Positions 57,861 through 64,000 of a stretch of 64,000 nucleotides of DNA are shown in pieces. The notes beneath the pieces are model-generated. The model made no database searches. It saw only the letters and a list, made by a program, of their open reading frames with translations, and was not told where the DNA came from. Every line of letters begins with the position of its first letter. Position 1 is the first letter of the stretch. Source of the DNA: Coptis chinensis. Taxonomy: Eukaryota; Streptophyta; Magnoliopsida; Ranunculales; Ranunculaceae. The position numbers were made by a program, and so were the translations under genes. Where the stretch lies: the NCBI GenBank assembly GCA_015680905.1, contig CM027378.1:58553501-58617500 (forward strand). The letters are read 5' to 3'.

Positions 57861-59275
57861 AAGCATTTCTTCCCAGCGTTTCACCACTGAAAATAACATT
57901 TATCGTGCCCAGGATTCTGGATGCGGCAGGCACCCTTTCGATCGGCTGAACTTCCTTGACATGTTCCTTTAGTTGTCCTCGCCCAATCATTCTCTCCACC
58001 AACCATTGTAAAGCAAAACACTCATTGGTAGCATGATTCCTGACCTGATGGTATGCACAAAACGGCTTTCCCTCTATCTCCTTAGGCGAGCTCCATGGTT
58101 CTTCATAATACCGTTGTCCCTTGATCAGGGGCAGGATTTCCTCCAATGGCTTGTTCCGTGGAGTCAATTCTATCTCATGGTAAAGTTTCCTCTCCCTGTA
58201 CTCCCTTCAGGCTTGGTCCCTGCCCCTCTCCGCTCTATGTGTCTCCCCTCTGTAGGCCCCTCCGTCCCGTGCTGCGGCCCTGTCTTTTCCCCCTCATCGG
58301 CCACGTTGTGCACTGACTTCTCGGGTTTCTTGTGCTCCTTACTATTTCTCCGCAAAATGTCCTCATATCGGATGTACCTCTCTACCTTCAAGTACAAAGC
58401 ATGCAAGGTGGTAACTTCAATCTTTGATACTGATTCATGCACCCTGGTTCCCTGCTTCAGTCCATGTTGGAATGCTATGACCGCTGTGCGCTCGTCCAAA
58501 CTCTCCACCATCAGTGTCTCTTCCTTAAATCTGCACAAGAAGTCTTTGAGTGTCTCCGCGGACTTCTGCTTGACATTAAAGAGATCCGCTACGTCTACTA
58601 CCCTATTCTTCTGGTGGATGAAGTGATTCACAAAAGCTTGCTCCAACTCCTTGAACCTCTGGATACTCCGCAATGCCAACCGATAATACCAGTCGGATGC
58701 TCCCCCTTTTAGACTGGTAGAGAACATCATGCAACGAAGGCCATCATACTTCGCCTCTTGCCACAGCGGCATCTACTATTGGAAGTGATGCAAATGGTCC
58801 GCTGGATCTCCTTTCCCGTCGAACCTTTCAAACTGCGGCTGCATGAACCTTTTGGGTACCTCCGAATTCCAGACCGAGTCAGCAAATGGATTCTGATTCA
58901 GGTTGTCCACCACCTTTTTGGCCGCGCCGTGTTTCTCCTTTTCCACCACGCAGTTGGCCTCTCTGCCTTTTTCGATCATGGCCTGCACCATTTCCATGGT
59001 AATGCCTCCTGCATGGTTCACCCCAGCTACCTGAGGAAGTTCCTCGCTTTGCACTTCCACTTCACTACCCGCAGGTACTGCGGTTTCTGCTCCTCCCTGA
59101 GTGTCTTCTCTTTCTCTCCTCAACTCCTCATTTTCTTCCCTAAGTCTACCTGCCTCCTCCTGAAGCAACCTAGTCACCTTAGCCACCGAATCTTCGACTT
59201 CCTCTTCCCCCACCTCTATGTTTTCAACACTCGCCGTTTTGTTCTGAACGGCCTCCTCCCTCGTCAGCCTCATCC
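57860..59275 (-). pseudogene. gag (Retand-like element)
   Basis: An N-terminal coiled-coil block ('RLREENEELRREREDTQ') is followed by the Retrotrans_gag domain ('SLKGGASDWYYRLALRSIQR', 'NRVVDVADLFNVKQKSAETL', FLCRFKEE). After that comes a CCHC-like zinc segment CAYHQVRNHATNEC with 'LQWLVERMIGRGQLKEHV'. Structural protein of the particle in the family. Part of a broken element. Confidence 0.85.
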
Positions 59276-59360
59276 TTTACCTCTTCCTCTACCTCTTTCT
59301 CTCTTAGCTAGAGCCATGTTTCGCAACTTCCCATTCTTCCCAAATCATGGACCTACCTCG

Positions 59361-59380
59361 TCCCCACAGACGGCGCCAAA
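59361..59380 (-). other. Primer-binding site of the Retand-like element
   Basis: TGGCGCCGTCTGTGGGGA on the - strand, directly inside the 5' LTR. Its 3'-CCA-complementary start and resemblance to the site used by Athila/Tat elements suggest tRNA-Asp priming; this is an inference. Confidence 0.65.
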
Positions 59381-59748
59381 TGTATGAACAAGAATACACA
59401 CCACTAAGATCCTATGTCTTAGTCTCTCCTTCTCTCTCTCTCTCCTTATTGTTCCCTTTTATATCGTCATCCCCTCTCTCTTGTCCCTTGATATTTTCCT
59501 CATCCTCTGGTCCACCTCCACACACCTGTCCCTTGAGGGTTCCGCAACCCGGCTTCGGTACTCCCCATCCCTGTTCCCTTACGTTGCCTCTTTTTTTACT
59601 CTGACCACTCGGTTCTCACATGCTTCTGTACGGCCTGACCACTTTTACAGAGCCGCGGCCTCGATCCAGTGTTTCGCGTCTCCCCTTTGTTATACTACTT
59701 CGGGCCAGCGGACATGCCATCTCAGTACTCCAAAAAGGGGTTGATATA
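59381..59748 (-). repeat. 5' LTR (element orientation) of the Retand-like element
   Basis: 368 bp, partner of 49594-49961, about 94% identical by hand count. Confidence 0.95.
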
Positions 59749-59788
59749 ACTTCTGCAGCTTTCAACTGATTATATATTGTGTTTTCTG

Positions 59789-62329
59789 TAGAATCAATTG
59801 ACGACATCTTTTTTCATACTGGAGTATCTGAGGAAAATGAAAATGAGGCTGCTTCGTCTTCTCATCCAACTCGAGACGACATAGACATAGTTGAGAGCGA
59901 AAAGATTTTGTATTTTGGGATGAATTTTACAAGTCTGGAAAATGCAAAACATTTTTATATAGACTACGGAAAAGCATTGGGATTTAGTGACGTTACTCGA
60001 AGTACCCAAAAAAGAATTCCACATTCAGACGAAGTGAGTACTTGTCAAATGACTTGCGAGTGTTTTGGGACTTACATAGAACGAGTGAAAAAAAGAATAG
60101 ATGAGGGGTCCGAGAAAGAAGTAATAAACAAGAGGAGAAACATGAATACGGTGAAATGCAGGTGTTTAGCAACAATGAGAGTGACAAAACAAGTTAGTAG
60201 ATTATGGAAAGTGGTGAAGTATGTTGGTGCACACAATCACAACCTTGTTAGCCTGGCGAAAAGGATGTGCATGCCTGTTTGCAAAAATTTGCATGTTGCA
60301 GCTAAGATGTTGATTGACTTGTTCCATGATGAAGGCATACTTGTGAATAAAGTTGCTGATATACTTGACGGACCACAAAATGGTTTTTTTGACAGAGATT
60401 GTTGGAACCACTTAGGTCTGTCGAAGTAGTATAAGAAACCTGTAAAAGGTGATGCTACCGCAGTGCTAATTTTTTTTTTAAGAAGAAGAGTATAGAAGAT
60501 CCTAATTTCTTCTACACAATACAGATGGATAGCGAAGCACGGACAATCAATTTTTTCTGGGTAGATGGTCGTTCACGTATGCAGTTTCAGTATTTTGGTG
60601 AGGTTCTTTTCTTCGACACCATATATCGCAAGAACGTATATGAAATGCCATTTGCACCATTTACTGGAGTAAACCACCACATGCAGTCAATCCAGTTTGG
60701 TTGTGCACTCCTATTGGATGAGACAGAAAAATCTTTTAAGTGGGTTTTTCAGACTTAGCTAGCTACCATGGGCGGGCATGCCCCATCTTCAATCATCACA
60801 TATCAAGACAAAGCTATGACGTTGGTTGTTGAGAAGGTTTTCCCAAATACACAACATAGATTTTGCCTATGGCACATTTTGAAGAAATTCCCTTAAAAAC
60901 TTCCACATGTTTATTTCAAAAAGTCATATTTCAAAAAAGCTATCAAAATGTGTATTCGGGAAACTTATATTCCTAGTGCTTTCGAAACGAAGTGGAAGAA
61001 ATTGATGCCTACATATGAGTTGGTGGAGAATGAATGGCTCATAGGACTATATGAGATTCAAGAAAAATGGGCACCGGTTTATCACTTGGATACTTTCTAT
61101 ACTGGCACTAATACTACTGGGCGTTCTGAAGGTATGAATTCTTTTTATAAGAATTTTTTCCGTTCAACTACAACTCTTAGAGAGTTTGTGTTAAAGAATA
61201 ATAGGTGTTTGAGTAGAATTGTTCAAAGAGAAAAAAAGATAGGATTATACTACAGAACACTCGGATCGCATCGTCGATAGTAATGCCTTTCTCTTGAAGA
61301 GTGCTTCAAACGTGTATACGAGGAATGTGTATGATAGGTTCAAGAAAGAATGTGAGAAAGCTTGAGCTGAGTATATCTTGGATGATGATGAAAAGGGTAG
61401 TGATGGCTGCACGACCAACACGTACAAGTCTCGAGTGGTAGGTGATCAACATGAGTTGAAGGTGAAGTTCAACTTAGCTACAAAAGAAGGTAACTATAAA
61501 TGCAAACTTTTCGAGTTCCTAGGGATACCCTGTGGACACCTTGTAAAGGTTTTTTAGTGTCATGATATAGAGATACCCGATCACTTTATTCTAAAGAGAT
61601 GGATGAAAGGGGCTAACAAATATAGAGCTGAGTATGACGGTGGACTAGTAAGTGGCGATGAGAGTTCTGAGGTATTGAGAACTACCCAACTTCAGATGGT
61701 TGCTAATCAATTAGTCTATGAAGCGGCTGAAGCAAATGAGACTTACCCATCAATGTTGAAAAGATTACAAGCACTATCACTGGAGCTCAAGGAAATAAAG
61801 AAGACTAACGACAGATCCAAGATTTCAGTTATCGATTCATGCACTGTCAATGAAAACTCACAATCTGCAATTGATGCCTCTCAAGTATTACTTATGAATC
61901 CAAACATCTCACAAACTAAAGGAAGGAAAAAGGAAGAGAAGGTTTACAAAAGTAGTACTATAATCAAAGGAGGTTTGGAGAAAGGCATTGCAAAAGCTAC
62001 CAAAGTGAAGATAGGCAGGAGATGTACTAGTTGTAACCAAGTTGGCGTTAATCACGAAAAGCACAATTGTCCCAAAAATCCGAATAGGAAGAAGGGGATA
62101 AGTAAGTAAAGTGATTTCCATAGTTTCATTCATTCCTAGTTTACTGCATTGTCTTGTTTGGAGTTCACTGTAAAATTGACATTTGTCATCACTTTCTTAC
62201 TTGACAGTTATTGATGAGGAGATTGAGGATGTGGACGATCATAGAGATGATGACGACGACGACGAAGATAGAGATAGTGATGAAGACAACGAAGATAGAG
62301 ATGGTAAAGAAGTTGAATTTAAATTTTGA
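59789..62329 (+). pseudogene. FAR1/FHY3-related MULE transposase-like gene, decayed (unit 3)
   Basis: The coding exon begins after 'tgttttctgtag' with ESIDDIFFHTGVSEEN. FAR1 DNA-binding domain: YFGMNFTSLENAKHFYIDYG, 'KCRCLATMRV', VGAHNHNLV. MULE core: 'YFGEVLFFDTIYRKNVYEM', PFAPFTGVNHHMQSIQFG, APSSIITYQDKAMT, RFCLWHILKKF, 'GTNTTGRSEGMNSFYKNF'. SWIM-like: YKCKLFEFLGIPCGHLVKVF. Zinc knuckle CTSCNQVGVNHEKHNC at 62019-62067. An intron at 62102-62207 leads to an acidic tail ending at 62329. Stops near 60427, 60757, 60894 and 61280 and frameshifts make it a pseudogene. The usual TDQD reads TYQD. Its 5' intron or leader is split by the LTR element. No TIR found in the window; it may be a MULE cut by the window edge or a relict domesticated-type gene. 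Confidence 0.8.
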
Positions 62330-62339
62330 AGTTAGAATC

Positions 62340-62690
62340 ATTTGTGTTTGAATCATTTATGTATGAAATCGGGAAGTTATGTATATGAATTTTGATTTTG
62401 GTTATGTGCGTTTGAATTTCATGTTATGTGCGTTTGTATATGAATATGAAAATGTGCGTTTGAATTTCACTTTGAATTTGAATATGAAATTTGAAGGTGA
62501 ATTTTAATTTGAATTTGGTTGGATATGACGTGAACTTGGTTTGGATATGAAATGATCTTGGTTTGAAGTTTGATTAGGGTTTCGTTAGATATCAAATGAA
62601 TTTGAGTTTTAATTTGGTTGGATATGTGCGTATATGAATTTGGTTTGGATATGAAATGAACTAAAATCAAATAAAAAATTTGATTAGATT
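62340..62690. repeat. AATTTGAA/ATATGAA low-complexity repeat after unit 3
   Basis: Words such as 'gaatttgaatatgaaatttg' and 'atgtgcgtttgaatttca' recur. No gene. Confidence 0.75.
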
Positions 62691-63108
62691 TTGGTCCAGA
62701 CGACCCACCCAGGCAGCACAAAAGCATCCAAAACGATTCCCAAATATCGTTTACAGACGAAACTGGCCTTAAAGACCTCTGCAGATCACTGGGATATAGA
62801 CCTAAATGATCTTATGGGGTCGTTTAGAGGGCTGATGAGTGGTCTGAAGAGATCGTTTCTAATACTTCTTTGCGACCTCACTGGGTCATTTAGACCAAAA
62901 TTCCAGATATTTATAACTGGATTTCGATTTGTATTTCTCACTTAACATCTTTTAACACAGTACAAAAAAAGAAACCCAACTACTTAGAACGAAGACATAA
63001 CTTAGAACTTAGAACTTAGAACCCTAACCCTAAGAATTAACTTCTGTCAATTCCTCTATCAATTGGTTCCTTTGTCAATTCCTCTATCAATTCCTCTTTA
63101 ACAAAGTT
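62690..63108 (+). promoter_or_regulatory. 5' region of the coiled-coil/TM gene, related to 48930-49500
   Basis: Contains 'cgacccacccaggcagca', 'tagacctaaatgatc', 'ggggtcgtttag' and several short tandem 'acttagaa' and 'tgtcaattcctctatcaatt' copies just before the ATG. Same order as the 5' region of unit 3. No clear TATA box chosen. Confidence 0.45.
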
Positions 63109-63444
63109 ATGTCTGATTCCTCTGTCAATCCAAATCAATGTAGCCACATCTCACCTGAATCTTGGTCCCATCTTGACGAGCTGCGCTTCACTAATGTGCC
63201 AAGTCGCACTAATACATTGAGTGATTTTCAACGTCACAATGAAACGTTGGAGATACTTAATGACCGATATCAGGGAAATATTAGTCGTATGCAGAAAAAG
63301 GAAAAGAAACTTTTAAAGAGTATTGAAGAATTGAAGAAGGAAAATGATTCAATGAAGAAAAACATTGGTACTGCCAAAATTGTGTTGTTCTCAATTGTGA
63401 GTTTGTTGGTTGGTGTGGGCATTGGCTGGATGGTTTTGGTTTAA
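63109..63444 (+). CDS. Small coiled-coil, tail-anchored membrane protein (unidentified)
   Basis: 111 residues, no stop or shift. The first 40 residues are polar; residues about 45-88 form a Lys/Glu-rich coiled coil (MQKKEKKLLKSIEELKKEN); residues about 90-111 are one hydrophobic segment (AKIVLFSIVSLLVGVGIGWM then VLV) at the very C-terminus, so tail-anchored topology is expected. This coiled coil plus terminal TM layout is common at the C-terminus of small plant GRF zinc-finger proteins, but no GRF finger is present here. It lies 780 bp after the FAR1-type pseudogene on the same strand and shares a related 5' region with it. Function unknown. Confidence 0.6.
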   Translation: MSDSSVNPNQCSHISPESWSHLDELRFTNVPSRTNTLSDFQRHNETLEILNDRYQGNISRMQKKEKKLLKSIEELKKENDSMKKNIGTAKIVLFSIVSLLVGVGIGWMVLV

Positions 63445-63719
63445 TTACCCTTAATTAGGTGTTTGATGTATGTAAATTATGTTGTATGTTAATGTAAGAG
63501 ATCTCTATTTTGTTTGTTCATGTAAGAGATGTCAAATATTGTTTGTTCATGTAAGTAAGACATCTTCTGATGTGTTTTGTAATTAGTGCTTGTACATATT
63601 TTGTTGTGTAATGTTATATAATGTTGATTTATACATGTTTTTATCTCTAAGTTATATAGGAAATTCCATTGGTGTGGGCATTGGCTTCATGGTTTTGTAT
63701 CTGAGGAATACGTTTGGTT
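63445..63719. other. 3' flank of the coiled-coil/TM gene
   Basis: Contains repeated 'catgtaagagat' and 'ttgtttgttcatgtaag' words (about 63490-63560) and a partial duplicate of the gene's C-terminal coding text ('ggtgtgggcattggcttcatggtttt' at about 63670-63697, split by me here only in description). The second copy shows that the gene end was duplicated. Confidence 0.5.
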
Positions 63720-64000
63720 AGGGATTAGGGATTAGGGTTTGGTATATAGATTAGGATTTCGTTATGAATTTGATGTTGAATTTGAATTTGACTTTTGAAT
63801 ATGAATTTGATATTTGAATATGAATTTGAGAATTTGACGTTAAATTTGAATTTGAATTTGACGTTGAATATGAATTTGACGTTGACATTTGAATTTGAAT
63901 TTGACATTTGAATTTGACATTTGACATTTGAATTTGACGTTGAATTTGAATTTGAATTTGACGTTGAATTCAAATTTGACATTTGCATTTCACTTTGAAT
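63720..64000. repeat. (TTTGAA)-type tandem repeat with gaatttgacgtt units
   Basis: Near-continuous 'gaatttgaatttgac', 'gaatttgacgttgaatttg' and 'gacatttgaatttgac' words to the window edge. ORFs across it (Asn/Ser/Lys-rich) are artefacts. Confidence 0.9.

Larger units (their letters stand above)
49594..59748 (-). mobile_element. Ty3/Gypsy LTR retrotransposon, Tat/Retand-like, both LTRs present
   Basis: Two 368-bp LTRs (49594-49961 and 59381-59748) are flanked by a perfect 5-bp duplication ACTTC (49589-49593; 59749-59753). Coding runs on the - strand, so the right LTR is the 5' one. Next to it lies a primer-binding-like TGGCGCCGTCTGTGGGGA; next to the left LTR lies a purine tract (gagagggggca). 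Order: gag, protease, RT, RNase H, second RNase H, integrase, 60-bp tandem repeats, antisense ORF. By hand count the LTRs differ at about 21 of 368 sites (near 6%). At 1.3e-8 per site per year, a rate derived from rice, that gives an age around 2 million years. It looks structurally whole, but the genes are broken at about eight places. Confidence 0.93.

Noticed and set aside
63720-64000. Asn/Ser-rich minus ORF at the right edge
   Set aside because: Translation of a TTTGAA-type tandem repeat.
1-64000. tRNA, rRNA or microRNA genes
   Set aside because: Scanned by eye for tRNA box patterns and conserved rRNA words; none convincing. A tRNAscan run would be decisive.

Overview
This window is transposon-dense nuclear DNA of a flowering plant, most likely a eudicot. 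The evidence is AT-rich intergenic sequence, Tat-lineage Ty3/Gypsy elements, FAR1-related MULEs, a CACTA element, a PIF/Harbinger element, GT-AG introns, and fragments of plant genes (N-acetylglucosaminyltransferase I, a CIP7-like protein, an ABF/AREB bZIP, an SDE2-like protein). The species cannot be named from the sequence. I see no complete ordinary host gene; the only plain uninterrupted single-copy frame outside a transposase is a small coiled-coil membrane protein at 63109-63444.

Layout. 1-8.9 kb: right part of an old Tat-type Gypsy element on the + strand, with gag, protease, RT, RNase H and integrase remains, an antisense extra ORF, a short-period tandem repeat and a 3' LTR. 9.6-26 kb: a chain of terminal-inverted-repeat elements separated by (TA)n tracts. 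These are a foldback MITE (9840-10223), MULE-1 (10240-18817), more foldback MITEs, and MULE-2 (19784-25950). 26-46.1 kb: another MITE (25985-46113) split by a CACTA element (26312-46041), which is itself split by a PIF/Harbinger element (39650-45614), which contains a LINE scrap. 46.1-49.6 kb: CIP7-like exons, a Tourist-type MITE and the 5' region of a third FAR1-type transposase gene. 49594-59748: a Tat/Retand-like LTR retrotransposon with both LTRs and an ACTTC target duplication, inserted in that gene's 5' intron or leader. 59.8-64 kb: the rest of the FAR1-type pseudogene, then a coiled-coil/TM gene and simple AATTTG repeats.

How the parts work together. MULE-1 and MULE-2 share TIR ends and architecture. 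Each has a FAR1/FHY3-like transposase reading leftward from the right TIR and a small GRF zinc-finger ORF reading rightward from the left TIR, a convergent layout that recalls mudrA/mudrB. Three DNA transposons carry host-gene pieces: an SDE2 C-terminal exon in MULE-2, an ABF/AREB leucine zipper in a small Pack-MULE nested in MULE-1, and GnTI exons plus a GNAT-domain exon in the CACTA element. The CACTA element has a TNP2-type transposase gene and a TNPA/Transposase_24-type gene. The Harbinger element has a DDE transposase that reads cleanly through one intron and a Myb/SANT-like partner with one in-frame stop. Most other transposase genes are decayed.

The best candidate for something under-described is the convergent FAR1-transposase plus GRF-zinc-finger MULE family that lands in (TA)n microsatellites and carries host exons. 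All family assignments come from reading translated sequence by eye; no database search was run.
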